From positions 1-64,000 of the forward strand of contig CP060501.1 of assembly GCA_024760545.1 (NCBI GenBank): DNA of 64,000 nucleotides, read 5' to 3'. Of this stretch, positions 44,926 through 52,773 are shown piece by piece. Positions within the stretch are counted from its first letter, which is position 1; every line of letters begins with the position of its first letter. A program made the translations under genes and the position numbers. This DNA is from Nitrospira sp. Its GTDB lineage: Bacteria > Nitrospirota > Nitrospiria > Nitrospirales > Nitrospiraceae. The notes under the pieces were generated by a model. The model searched no databases. It had not been told where the DNA came from and saw nothing but the letters and a program-made list of their open reading frames with translations.

Positions 44926-46383
44926 TTATGAAGGTGAATAGTCCAATTCATGTGGTTTGTGATTTGTCGACAAAGATTCTGTCGATATCGTTTCAGACAT
45001 CATGTCCGGGGCCAGATATGTTGTCCGCGGTTGATCCGCTAGGCCAAATTGCCTGAGCTTCCGTAGAAGTGTCTTGCGGTGGATTCCCAAAATTGCGGCG
45101 GATTGGCCGAGGTCTTGATGGTGATGTTTCAAGACGCGTACGATATGTTCCCGTTCCAATTCCGCCAAGGTCAACCATCCTCGGGCGTGAGCCACGGCCT
45201 GTATGGGGGCTGCCTGGACGACCTGAGGCAGATCTTGAGGACAGATAATTGGATGGGGAGTCAGGGCCACTGCCCGTTCGATGGCATTCTCCAACTCACG
45301 CACGTTTCCCGGCCACCAGTAGCGGGTCAGCACGTTCATGGCCTCGGTGGAAAACCCTGTGACCGGCTTTGATTTGGACGCGCCGTACATCCGTACAAAG
45401 TACTGAGCCAGGAGTGGTATGTCTTCCATGCGTTCTCGCAACGGAGGAATGCCGATCGCTACCACGTTGAGTCGGTAGTACAGGTCCTCGCGAAACGTTC
45501 CAGCTTGAACAAGAGAACTTAGGTTCTTTTTGGATGCGGCGATGATGCGAACGTCGACTGTCAGGGTTGCAGTACCGCCGACGCGCCGGAATTCTCGTTC
45601 CTGGATCACGCGAAGCAGCTTGCCTTGCAGTGCAGGCGAGAGGTCCGCGACTTCATCGAGAAAGCATGTGCCGAGATGGGCTTTCTCCAGCAGTCCTTTC
45701 TTAACCCCGACTGCGCCGGTGAACGAGCCGCGTTCGTGGCCGAACAGTTCGGACTCGAGCAGGGTTTCGGTCAACGCTCCTCCATCTACCGTGACGAAGG
45801 GCCCCGCACTGCGTGCGCTGTTGGCATGAATGGCGCGGGCAATGAGCTCTTTGCCGGTTCCGCTTTCTCCCTCGAGCAACACGGTGCTATCCGTTTGTGC
45901 CACTCGGGCGACGGACTTGTAGACGGAAACGACAGCCGGACTGCTGCCCACCAGATGATCGGAGAGGGAGAGATTGTGAAGCTGCTCTTTCAATTCATGG
46001 TCTTGGCGGGATACTTGCGTATGCTCGAGCGCCCGGCGGACCACCAGCCGCACATCTTCCTGGATAAACGGTTTGCTGATGTAGTCGAACGCGCCCGCTC
46101 GAATGCCGTCTACCGCGGTTTTGAGGCTGCCGTACGCCGTCATCAGGATGACCGGCATCTCAAGTCCACGAGAGCGCAACTCTCCAAGCAGAGAGAGACC
46201 ATCGAGTTTCGGCATGTTGATATCGGACAGAACAAGATCAGGCGCCTGTCTGCTGACAGCACCTAAGGCGGCCTGTCCGTTGGAGGCCGTGTCGACTTCG
46301 TACCCTTCTTTTGACAGGATTCCGCGAAGCTGAGTTTGGGTATCGGCGTCGTCGTCGACGATCAGGATATTCGGATTGTGCAT
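44926..46383 (-). CDS. NtrC-family sigma54-dependent response regulator
   Basis: 485 residues. Receiver (1-120, Asp54 in VLSDINMPKLDG), AAA+ sigma54 activator with Walker A GESGTGKE (172-179), and a C-terminal Fis-type HTH (HHQDLGQSAAILGIHRKTLLRKLRQFG). The sigma54-contact loop reads GSFTGA (219-224) instead of GAFTGA, a tolerated but less common variant. No histidine kinase is adjacent, so it is an orphan. It should activate sigma54 promoters elsewhere. Confidence 0.95.
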   Translation of the reverse strand: MHNPNILIVDDDADTQTQLRGILSKEGYEVDTASNGQAALGAVSRQAPDLVLSDINMPKLDGLSLLGELRSRGLEMPVILMTAYGSLKTAVDGIRAGAFDYISKPFIQEDVRLVVRRALEHTQVSRQDHELKEQLHNLSLSDHLVGSSPAVVSVYKSVARVAQTDSTVLLEGESGTGKELIARAIHANSARSAGPFVTVDGGALTETLLESELFGHERGSFTGAVGVKKGLLEKAHLGTCFLDEVADLSPALQGKLLRVIQEREFRRVGGTATLTVDVRIIAASKKNLSSLVQAGTFREDLYYRLNVVAIGIPPLRERMEDIPLLAQYFVRMYGASKSKPVTGFSTEAMNVLTRYWWPGNVRELENAIERAVALTPHPIICPQDLPQVVQAAPIQAVAHARGWLTLAELEREHIVRVLKHHHQDLGQSAAILGIHRKTLLRKLRQFGLADQPRTTYLAPDMMSETISTESLSTNHKPHELDYSPS

Positions 46384-46702
46384 GTCTCAACCTCCCAATA
46401 AGAATAAGAGGGATTTAGCAGCTATATCATGTCTCCGGACGTCCTCCGGAATCGGCTCGATGGACGACCATAGATTCCTAATCTCACTATTACAGTGACC
46501 TCTCCATGCCTCTCTATCTCGCGAAGGACAAGTTGTCCACTGTGCTCATACGTCATTGTTGATACCACTCGTTGCGAAATTGCTGAATAGTCAATGAGTT
46601 ATCTCCATAGCTCCGCGTGGCAGTTTTTGTGCTTAGCATGAAGTACGTCGGGAGATTGATCCCGAGTCCGGCGTTACCACACTTAAAAGAAGGAGTACTC
46701 TC
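46384..46702. other. Intergenic region upstream of the NtrC-type gene, no gene supported
   Basis: About 320 bases with several short chance frames. It should contain the promoter of the NtrC-type gene and that of the zinc-ribbon gene. Confidence 0.4.
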
Positions 46703-46897
46703 ATGGTATGCGAACGATGCGGTGGATTTAAGGTCCATGATTATTTCTACGGCGCCACAGATTACTTTGCGTGGCAATGTTACGGCCTGCGGTGTATCAA
46801 TTGTGGGGCGATTACCAAGATTCACCCTATGAATTCCAGCGAGCCTAGCGCCAGGCAAGCGACAAAGCGGACACGTCAGGTCAATGCAAGGGTTTAA
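46703..46897 (+). CDS. Small zinc-ribbon protein
   Basis: 64 residues preceded by AAGGAG at ideal spacing. MVCERCGGFKVHDYFYG and LRCINCGAITKI give two CxxC knuckles 25-30 residues apart, a classic zinc ribbon, followed by a basic tail. It probably binds nucleic acid or protein. No partner is evident; family not named. Confidence 0.75.
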   Translation: MVCERCGGFKVHDYFYGATDYFAWQCYGLRCINCGAITKIHPMNSSEPSARQATKRTRQVNARV

Positions 46898-47130
46898 CGG
46901 CTTGTGGCGGCGTGCTATCCACCCCCACGCACGAGTGCGCGCAAACAGGTGTCGTTCACCGTCTTTACGGCCTTGTGACTAACCGGGCGGTGGCGACACC
47001 AGGGGACGAGCACCCCGGCCATCAACAACCACGAGCTCAATGTTGTGACCTGATATCTGCGCATAGTATGTCTCATCGCCAGCCCACCGCTTTTACGCGA
47101 TAGTGTGATCGAAGACATAGCGATCGCCTA

Positions 47131-47146
47131 CTAGTGGATTCCCTAG
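47131..47146 (-). promoter_or_regulatory. CTAGGG-N6-CTAG element (perfect)
   Basis: Minus strand CTAG-GGAATCCA-CTAG. Nearest downstream gene on that strand is far away, so it may act on flanking plus-strand genes or mark a lost unit. Confidence 0.5.
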
Positions 47147-47368
47147 CGAATGACTGCAGTCGTGATGCAGTCCAACCGGTTTACGGTAGAACACGTCAAG
47201 CCGTGCAGCGCTGCTGAATAATGGATCTCACATCCACGCGGCGAGCTCCGTCGCCAATCAACAACACCCTTTTACGATCCGTTCTTCGTGGCCCGCCATT
47301 TCATCTCCGGGCGCGCTGCAATGTCCGGGTCAACTCCCGCAACGTCAGGTATCTCAAAAGGAGGATTT

Positions 47369-47384
47369 CTAGAGTCCTTCCTAG
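47369..47384 (-). promoter_or_regulatory. CTAG-N8-CTAG element (perfect) upstream of 47457
   Basis: Minus strand CTAG-GAAGGACT-CTAG, ending 72 bp before the ATG at 47457. Confidence 0.5.
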
Positions 47385-47456
47385 GTATCAGAATGCCGCA
47401 GATTAACTAGAGTACGTCAGTACTTGGGTCGGGCATTACTCGAGGAGGAAGCCACA

Positions 47457-47936
47457 ATGAATGTGAACGAGTTGAACTCCAAGAATCGGGTTAAGTCGGT
47501 TGCCGGGTCGGTCTGTGATGGGAGCCTAGGATGGTTGAGTCATTCCAGAACGCTCGAGCCATTCGACAGGAGGCTGAACCCATCGTGGAAACTAATCTGT
47601 GTCTGTCTCGCTTTACTCGTGGGGCACATCGGTCATGCGGAATATGGCCTTGCTGCGGAGACAGCTGGAGCGTCACGAGACAGTGATGATCCACGGGTGG
47701 ACCATGTGGTGTCGGGCACATTGGACCAGTTGGATTTCTCGACGAGGAAGGGGCTGTTAAAAACCGATCTTGGCAAGCCGGTCTTTTTTGAAATGGTGCG
47801 CCCCGAATTGTTCAAGCGTTTCTCAGTCGGTCAACGAGTGACAATTGAGATAAATGAACAGGGGCAAGCGGTGAAAGTCATTGAAACTCCACCGGTCGAA
47901 CTGCCGAATCCACCATCTTCTTCAGCAGGACAATAG
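47457..47936 (+). CDS. Exported or membrane-anchored hypothetical protein
   Basis: 159 residues from the ATG at 47457 (RBS GAGGAGGAA). A roughly 40-residue N-terminal region precedes a hydrophobic segment (LICVCLALLVGHIGHAEYGLA). The mature part has a small beta domain, VVSGTLDQLDFSTRKGLLKTD...VFFEMVRPELFKRFSVGQRVTIEIN, resembling an OB-like or SH3-like binding fold, then a proline-rich end. Family not recognised. Likely periplasmic. Confidence 0.6.
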   Translation: MNVNELNSKNRVKSVAGSVCDGSLGWLSHSRTLEPFDRRLNPSWKLICVCLALLVGHIGHAEYGLAAETAGASRDSDDPRVDHVVSGTLDQLDFSTRKGLLKTDLGKPVFFEMVRPELFKRFSVGQRVTIEINEQGQAVKVIETPPVELPNPPSSSAGQ

Positions 47937-48043
47937 CGGCTATTCAGACAACAGACTGCCAAATGTCAGATGAAGTGAGGTGAGTGGTCGCCCATAGGGA
48001 TTGAAGTAAGCGTCCCAATGCCGGTGAAGTATTGATCTGCATT

Positions 48044-48069
48044 CCGGAGGGGGAGCGGACCCCCTCCGG
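48044..48069. terminator. Perfect 10-bp hairpin between convergent genes
   Basis: CCGGAGGGGG (48044-48053) and CCCCCTCCGG (48060-48069) with a 6-nt loop, between the convergent 47457 and DUF1328 genes. Very stable, but no T-run follows on either strand, so a factor-assisted or RNA-stabilising role is also possible. Confidence 0.55.
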
Positions 48070-48084
48070 TGTGAACAGCACCGA

Positions 48085-48252
48085 CTAGGTGACAGGCGGT
48101 CTTCGTCCCATGACCAGACCAATCACGGCAAAAATCAGAAAAACGACGAAAAGGATATAAGCGATAGAGGTGGCCGTTCCTGCGACCCCCGAGAGTCCCA
48201 AGACTCCGGCTATGATAGCGATGACGAGAAAAGTTACAGCCCAGCTCAGCAT
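48085..48252 (-). CDS. Small DUF1328 membrane protein
   Basis: 55 residues. [20 protein letters not shown] and [22 protein letters not shown] form two membrane helices with the GxxGxxG-like spacing typical of DUF1328 proteins. A very strong RBS (GAAGGAGG) precedes the ATG at 48252. Inner membrane, function unknown, often induced by stress. Confidence 0.85.
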   Translation of the reverse strand: MLSWAVTFLVIAIIAGVLGLSGVAGTATSIAYILFVVFLIFAVIGLVMGRRPPVT

Positions 48253-48283
48253 GGTAGACCTCCTTCAGGTCAGTGGTGGAATG

Positions 48284-49033
48284 TCATTTCAACAGGGCAC
48301 TATCACAGTTCGAATCGACGCCTTTAGGCACTTCAGTTGGAGCAGTCGTTCTTTGGCGGATTCTGTTGAGGCGCGACTTCAGTTGTTCGGCCTCAGGTTC
48401 GCGATGCATGATCGACAGAAGCTTAATCATCATTTCCATGCTTAAGGTGGTTTCCGGATGCCGTTCTCCAAGCGCGTGCTCGAATACGGAGATTGAGTTG
48501 GCCGCCAATCGTTTCGCTTCCTGAAAGTTCCCCTCCAGGGCGTACACTGTCGCGAACGTTCGAAGAGTTGAACCGATACGCGGATGGGTAGTACCAAAGA
48601 CGAGCAGTGAGATTCCGAGACTTTCCCTCAAGACATCATGTGCTTCTGAGAAATTGCCTTGTGCGGCATAGATGATCCCTAGATTCTGAAGCGTTAATGC
48701 CACAGCGGGGTGTTGCCATCCCAATGCCTTTTCATTGATAGCCAATGCACGCTGAAGCAGGGGCTCGGCCTCTACTTCCCGGTTTTGTGTGCCGTATAAG
48801 ACAGCCAAGTTGTTCAGCGTCTTAGCCAATCGAGGGTCTTCGGAGTTCACCATCTCAATATGTCTGACGGCGGCAAGCAATAAGCGTTCAGCATCCGCTG
48901 CCCGCTGCTCCTGAACTGCTTGATTGCCGGCCGACTGATAGGTTTCCCAGAGCGTCACTTGCGCCCAGCTGGGACTGCAGTTGAACACCGTGATCATCGC
49001 CCCAAGTTGTAGTGCGAGTAAGATGCGGATCAT
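48284..49033 (-). CDS. Exported TPR-repeat protein
   Basis: 249 residues from the ATG at 49033, which starts a signal peptide (MIRILLALQLGAMITVFNCSPSWAQ). The frame is open for 40 codons further upstream with no better start. Tetratricopeptide repeats follow (LAKTLNNLAVLYGTQNREVEAEPLLQRAL, VALTLQNLGIIYAAQGNFSEAHDVLRESL, IGSTLRTFATVYALEGNFQEAKRLA), so it is a periplasmic scaffold for protein-protein contacts. No partner identified. It follows the DUF1207 remnant on the same strand. Confidence 0.8.
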   Translation of the reverse strand: MIRILLALQLGAMITVFNCSPSWAQVTLWETYQSAGNQAVQEQRAADAERLLLAAVRHIEMVNSEDPRLAKTLNNLAVLYGTQNREVEAEPLLQRALAINEKALGWQHPAVALTLQNLGIIYAAQGNFSEAHDVLRESLGISLLVFGTTHPRIGSTLRTFATVYALEGNFQEAKRLAANSISVFEHALGERHPETTLSMEMMIKLLSIMHREPEAEQLKSRLNRIRQRTTAPTEVPKGVDSNCDSALLK

Positions 49034-49119
49034 AATTATGACGCTACCGTGCTTCTGACAGGGCAGGTACTCGGAAGACCCCTTGGGCAAAAAGCTTGGT
49101 TTGCGAAAAAGCGGTGCAG

Positions 49120-49340
49120 TCAAAAATAGAAGTGAAACCCGATTCCAAACCATTGTAGATGCTGTGTATAGAACTGGCCATCGAAGGGAAGCCCTGCGAC
49201 ATATTCCGCCAAAAGTTGTAGTTGACGGTTGCCGATCCGCGCGTTTTCAAATCTCAGGCGCGTCTGCCCGGAGACTATTGGACGACGGGAGACTGCGTAC
49301 AGTCCACCCGTCGTCGCTGTTCGGTCGCCGTTAAACCGGC
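49120..49340 (-). pseudogene. DUF1207-like outer-membrane protein, C-terminal remnant
   Basis: The minus-strand frame downstream of the beta-barrel gene stop reads GGLYAVSRRPIVSGQ...RQLQLLAEYVAGLPFDGQFYTQHLQWFGIGFHFYF and then stops at 49120. The last strands, ending in Phe, look like the C-terminus of DUF1207 outer-membrane proteins as I remember them. There is no start codon or N-terminal part. The frame is the same as that of the upstream gene 49348-49956, separated from it by that gene's stop codon, suggesting a deletion joined two outer-membrane genes. Confidence 0.4.
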
Positions 49341-49347
49341 ATGAGTG

Positions 49348-49956
49348 CTAGAAGTGAACGTTGAGGCCGATCGTGACCATGTGACCATTATCGTTGAATT
49401 TCTTGTCGTCGAGGTTTGCTCCCTTGGATTCGATTCGTTCCAGCCAGATGTGGCGATAGGTGCTGTCGATGGATATGTGGTTGGTAATAAAAAATTGTAA
49501 GCCTCCACCCACATGACCTCCAAAGCGATTTTGCGTGTCGGAAAAACCTCCGGGGCCTTCAATCGTCGAATAGTACCAACCACCGCCGCCCAGTATGAAA
49601 GGCGCGATACGTGTTGTTCCTAATGGATAGAACAGCAACGATCCTTGCACGGGATACGTATGGGACTTTGTTCCCCCGGCGAACTCCTCCCGTCGATAAT
49701 CGGCCGAGCCCTCGATCGCGAGGTACCGCAAAGGATGAATGCGAAGTTGCGCGCCGCCGAACCACTTCGCATCGCCTTCTTTGGGATCAAAGTAGGTTGC
49801 ACGGCCGCCCACAGAGAAGAAACCGATATCGACTTGGGGCATGCCGGCCCAGTTCACAGTGCCGTCTTCGGCCTGTGCCGAACCGATGAATGGAAAGGCA
49901 GTGAAGATGGCGAATATTGTGGCGGCTGCGAAGGCTTTACCCAGAAGTGCATACAT
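49348..49956 (-). CDS. Outer-membrane beta-barrel (porin-like) protein
   Basis: 202 residues from the ATG at 49956 (RBS AAGGAG); the frame extends upstream without signal content. Signal peptide FAAATIFAIFTAFPFIGSAQA, then alternating strands (VDIGFFSVGGRATYFD, AQLRIHPLRYLAIEGSADYR, GGHVGGGLQFFITNHISIDSTYRHIW) ending MVTIGLNVHF, with C-terminal Phe as the barrel-insertion signal. Eight-stranded OmpA/OmpW-like family. Substrate or role unknown. Confidence 0.85.
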   Translation of the reverse strand: MYALLGKAFAAATIFAIFTAFPFIGSAQAEDGTVNWAGMPQVDIGFFSVGGRATYFDPKEGDAKWFGGAQLRIHPLRYLAIEGSADYRREEFAGGTKSHTYPVQGSLLFYPLGTTRIAPFILGGGGWYYSTIEGPGGFSDTQNRFGGHVGGGLQFFITNHISIDSTYRHIWLERIESKGANLDDKKFNDNGHMVTIGLNVHF

Positions 49957-50023
49957 ACGTGGTGCTCCTTGGCTATAGTAGGGCAGTTGTATTGTCGTCA
50001 GGGGCCATGGCTTTGCGTCGCGG

Positions 50024-50263
50024 CTATTTTCGAGGATTGATTGCGGACGATCCTCCGGCAGGGGCTGTTTGACCGCCGTACCATTTATCTGTCCAAGCCT
50101 CGAGATCCTCCTTGCGGTCACCATAACGTTCCTGGACTTTCCCTTTGAACTTGTCGTAATTCCCTTCGATTTGCATAAGGTCGTCCTCGGTAAATTGCCC
50201 CCACTGCCGCTTGAGCTCTCCCTTGAACTGATTCCACTTGCCTTTGAATATGTCTGCATTCAT
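50024..50263 (-). CDS. CsbD-family stress protein
   Basis: 79 residues from the ATG at 50263 (RBS AAGGAGGG); the longer frame has no better start. MNADIFKGKWNQFKGELKRQWGQFTEDDLMQIEGNYDKFKGKVQERYG is the CsbD motif. Small, hydrophilic and helical; in Bacillus it belongs to the general stress regulon. A perfect CTAG-N8-CTAG element lies 122 bp upstream. Confidence 0.9.
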   Translation of the reverse strand: MNADIFKGKWNQFKGELKRQWGQFTEDDLMQIEGNYDKFKGKVQERYGDRKEDLEAWTDKWYGGQTAPAGGSSAINPRK

Positions 50264-50385
50264 GTCAGGACCCTCCTTGTGATTTGATGAACAGTGATGG
50301 ATTGAACAGAAATCGCTCCTTCCAATTTCGTCCCAATTTCGTCGCACCCTTGTCAGTTCATAACGAATGGAATGGTGTGGATCGA

Positions 50386-50401
50386 CTAGCTTGTTCCCTA
50401 G
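50386..50401 (-). promoter_or_regulatory. CTAGGG-N6-CTAG element (perfect) upstream of csbD-like gene
   Basis: Minus strand CTAG-GGAACAAG-CTAG, 122 bp before the ATG at 50263. Confidence 0.55.
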
Positions 50402-50617
50402 TGAGAATCCGATAAAGCGACGAATACACACCAAAAATGGAGTTGAGAATCATTGAAACGAGAAAAATCCATGCAAACAGAAACATGACAATGCATGCTT
50501 TCTGGAGGAGGGAATGCATTGAAAGTCGTATTGACCCGATATCGTAAGCACGAATGGGTAGGGGCGGAATCTAAGCCCACCAATTGCTGACAAGGAAGGG
50601 TAGCGGATGCGATCAAC

Positions 50618-50633
50618 CTAGGGACATCTCTAG
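50618..50633 (+). promoter_or_regulatory. CTAGGG-N6-CTAG element (perfect) upstream of LuxR regulator
   Basis: Plus strand CTAG-GGACATCT-CTAG, about 150 bp before the ATG at 50783. Confidence 0.55.
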
Positions 50634-50782
50634 TCTGATGGTTTCATCAGTGATGCCATAATCGGCATCAGATTCTTAGCAGAGCTCGAACGAGTCCTGG
50701 CCGTTGAATATGAGCCTTGGATGTACGATGATGGACGAGGCGAGGTTGTACCTGACCGTCCGGATAGACCGAAGGAGTTCCA

Positions 50783-51424
50783 ATGTATAGTGCACATATT
50801 TTGCTCGCCGACGATCACCCCCTTGTACTGGAGAGCATGAAGCAATTGCTCGAGCCGACCTTTTCAGTGGTGGGAACCGCGCGCACAGGACAGGAGGTGC
50901 TCGATGCCGCTAAGGAGTTGCGACCGGATATCGTGCTCCTCGACGCGAATATGCCGGGAATGAGCGGATTTGAAGCGGCGCGAAAGCTCAAGTCCCTGGT
51001 TCCCACCGTGAAGGTCATATTTGTGACGATGCTTACCGAGGCTGTGTATGTGAGCGAAGCATTTCGTGCGGGAGCGGTGGGCTATGTGCTGAAGCAGTCG
51101 GCCTCGGATGAACTGCACGAGGCGGTCAAGAGCGCCATGATGAACCGGCGGTACGTGTCTACCAAGCTCAACGTGGAGATTCGCGAAGCCATGGAGTGCG
51201 AATGGTCGAGGCCGGAAGGGTATACGACCGACTTAACCCAGCGACAACGTCAAATTCTTGTCCTGCTTGCGAATGGATGTACCACCAAGAGTATCGCCAA
51301 AGATCTTAATATTTCGATGAAGACCGTCGAGTTTCACAAGGCCAACATTACCCGCAAACTTGGTGTCCGTACCACATCCGATCTGATTCGCTTTGCGCTC
51401 GCCTCGGGTATAACGGAATTGTAA
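50783..51424 (+). CDS. NarL/FixJ-family response regulator (orphan)
   Basis: 213 residues. Receiver with Asp54 (VLLDANMPGM) and acidic pair Asp10-Asp11; LuxR-type HTH at about 150-205 (LTQRQRQILVLLANGCTTKSIAKDLNISMKTVEFHKANITRKLG). No kinase adjacent. It converges on a second NarL-type regulator 61 bp away (51486-52148) with the same layout, a paralogous pair. Confidence 0.95.
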   Translation: MYSAHILLADDHPLVLESMKQLLEPTFSVVGTARTGQEVLDAAKELRPDIVLLDANMPGMSGFEAARKLKSLVPTVKVIFVTMLTEAVYVSEAFRAGAVGYVLKQSASDELHEAVKSAMMNRRYVSTKLNVEIREAMECEWSRPEGYTTDLTQRQRQILVLLANGCTTKSIAKDLNISMKTVEFHKANITRKLGVRTTSDLIRFALASGITEL

Positions 51425-51485
51425 TCCGGCATTCCCTCATCACGTGCAAAATCCTATCGATCTCGAATCTTTCATATTAGTGACA

Positions 51486-52148
51486 TTAGTGAATGGTGAT
51501 GAGACCGTTTGCAATGGCATATTTCGTCAGCTGAGCAGCGGACCGCATACCAAGCTGTCTCATGATCCGTGTCTTGTGAAACTCAACAGTCTTGGTCGAT
51601 AGGTTCAGCACCGCCGCGACTTCCTTGATGGACTTGCCTTCGGCCACGAGCTGCAGCACTTCCCGTTGGCGCAGGCTGAGGGTATGCGAGAAACCTCCCT
51701 CCTCTGCCTCGCTTTCAGTGGGGAGCGGATGCATCGCTTGCTCGACTACGCTTTGCGGGACGATGGGGGAGATATAAGTATTGCCTTTGAGCACCTCCTT
51801 GATGGCCTGTACCAGCTCATCTCCGACCGACTGCTTGAGCACATAGCCTGACACCCCGATGCGTAACGCTTCCATCACATAACTCGACTCCGAGTGCATC
51901 GTGAGAACGATAACTTTGACGGATGGGTGGTGCTTCCGGATTTGACGAGACGCGTCCAATCCATTGAGCAGCGGTAGGGAAATGTCCACGATCGCGATGT
52001 CCGGCGGACATTCCTCGATGGCTTTCAGCAGCGCTCGGCCGTCCGAAAGGATGCCTAAAAGGGCAAATTCAGGCTCTAACAGTTTCTGAAGGCCTTCCGC
52101 GACAAGGACGTGATCATCCGCCAGTAGGATGGTTGGACGTGTATTCAT
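51486..52148 (-). CDS. NarL/FixJ-family response regulator (orphan)
   Basis: 220 residues. Receiver with Asp55 (IAIVDISLPLLNG), a variant of the usual D-x-x-M/L-P, and a C-terminal LuxR HTH (LSLRQREVLQLVAEGKSIKEVAAVLNLSTKTVEFHKTRIMRQLG). Orphan. Convergent paralog of 50783-51424. A CTAG..CTTG element lies 57 bp upstream. Confidence 0.95.
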   Translation of the reverse strand: MNTRPTILLADDHVLVAEGLQKLLEPEFALLGILSDGRALLKAIEECPPDIAIVDISLPLLNGLDASRQIRKHHPSVKVIVLTMHSESSYVMEALRIGVSGYVLKQSVGDELVQAIKEVLKGNTYISPIVPQSVVEQAMHPLPTESEAEEGGFSHTLSLRQREVLQLVAEGKSIKEVAAVLNLSTKTVEFHKTRIMRQLGMRSAAQLTKYAIANGLITIH

Positions 52149-52204
52149 TGCTGTACCTCATCGATGATGGTTTGACGCTTCACAGAAGCTATGCGGTCGA
52201 TGTT

Positions 52205-52220
52205 CAAGGGACTCTCCTAG
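52205..52220 (-). promoter_or_regulatory. CTAG-N8-CTTG element upstream of NarL-type gene
   Basis: Minus strand CTAG-GAGAGTCC-CTTG, 57 bp before the ATG at 52148. One mismatch in the second half. Confidence 0.4.
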
Positions 52221-52255
52221 ATGAATGAAAAAGATAAGATTGCTACAGTGCAATC

Positions 52256-52513
52256 ATGATATCGATTGATTGTCGGATCACAGATCTGCAACAGCCCAGG
52301 CACAATCCGGGACCCGATCCTGATCCGGATCCTATCCCCCCGGATCCCAATCCGTTTCCGTCACCACAACCCCCATTACCGCCCCCATGTCCTGCACCTG
52401 TACCGCCGGCTCGCCCCCCAATTCCAGAAATCCGGACGGAGACCGGCATCGGTGACCAGGGAAACCGGTATCAGGATGCCATACATCATACAGTGTTGGG
52501 TCACAGTTGTTGA
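52256..52513 (+). CDS. Possible proline-rich small protein
   Basis: 85 residues: a short leader, then a Pro/Asp-rich stretch (PGPDPDPDPIPPDPNPFPSP, PPLPPPCPAPVPPARPP), then a polar end. It has no signal or strong RBS, and the opposite strand is also open as a Gly-rich frame. It ends 12 bp before a well-supported small ORF. The resemblance to the proline-rich protein at 39427-39783 keeps it in consideration. Confidence 0.3.
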   Translation: MISIDCRITDLQQPRHNPGPDPDPDPIPPDPNPFPSPQPPLPPPCPAPVPPARPPIPEIRTETGIGDQGNRYQDAIHHTVLGHSC

Positions 52514-52525
52514 AGGGAGGACGAG

Positions 52526-52603
52526 ATGCGATATTTCATCCTTTGGCTATTAGGGGTACCAGTCAGTGTGCTGGTCCTCTTGTACGTATTCGGAATTTTA
52601 TAA
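52526..52603 (+). CDS. 25-residue membrane peptide
   Basis: MRYFILWLLGVPVSVLVLLYVFGIL, one membrane helix (written in full it is 25 residues; key features are the W-LLGVP core and C-terminal FGIL). Preceded by GGGAGGA at good spacing. Short membrane peptides of this GVP type occur widely in Proteobacteria and are often missed. Function unknown. Confidence 0.6.
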   Translation: MRYFILWLLGVPVSVLVLLYVFGIL

Positions 52604-52773
52604 GAAAGCGGTGATTGATGTATGAGAACCCACGCCCGGTCTTTTCGGAAAACGCCCACCGTCACTCTCCCTTATATCCTGGCACGACTGCGGATGAACT
52701 CCCGATCACTGAAGGGGTTCGTCCAGACCGCTGGATGATCAAGTGCAAACGACACGTTATCGACTTGGTGCTG

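Larger units (their letters stand above)
46898..47456. other. Intergenic region with two CTAG-N8-CTAG elements
   Basis: About 560 bases. A minus-strand frame at 46915-47118 has a signal-like stretch (LSSWLLMAGVLVPW) but no strong RBS or family, so I do not call it. Two perfect CTAG-N8-CTAG elements lie at 47131-47146 and 47369-47384. Confidence 0.45.
50264..50782. other. Divergent control region between csbD-like and LuxR regulator genes
   Basis: About 520 bases with no supported gene. It contains two perfect CTAGGG-N6-CTAG elements, one pointing to each flanking gene (50386-50401 and 50618-50633). Confidence 0.55.

Noticed and set aside
46915-47118. Minus-strand small ORF with a signal-like segment
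   Set aside because: No RBS, no family, and the C-terminus is low quality; not enough to call a gene.
50386-50633. CTAG elements as an EcfG-type GGAAC-N16/17-CGTT promoter
   Set aside because: Only a few sites contain GGAAC, no CGTT follows at the right distance, and the constant feature is the CTAG spacing.
52243-52449. Glycine-rich minus-strand ORF
   Set aside because: Complement of the proline-rich stretch; no RBS or signal and no operon partner.
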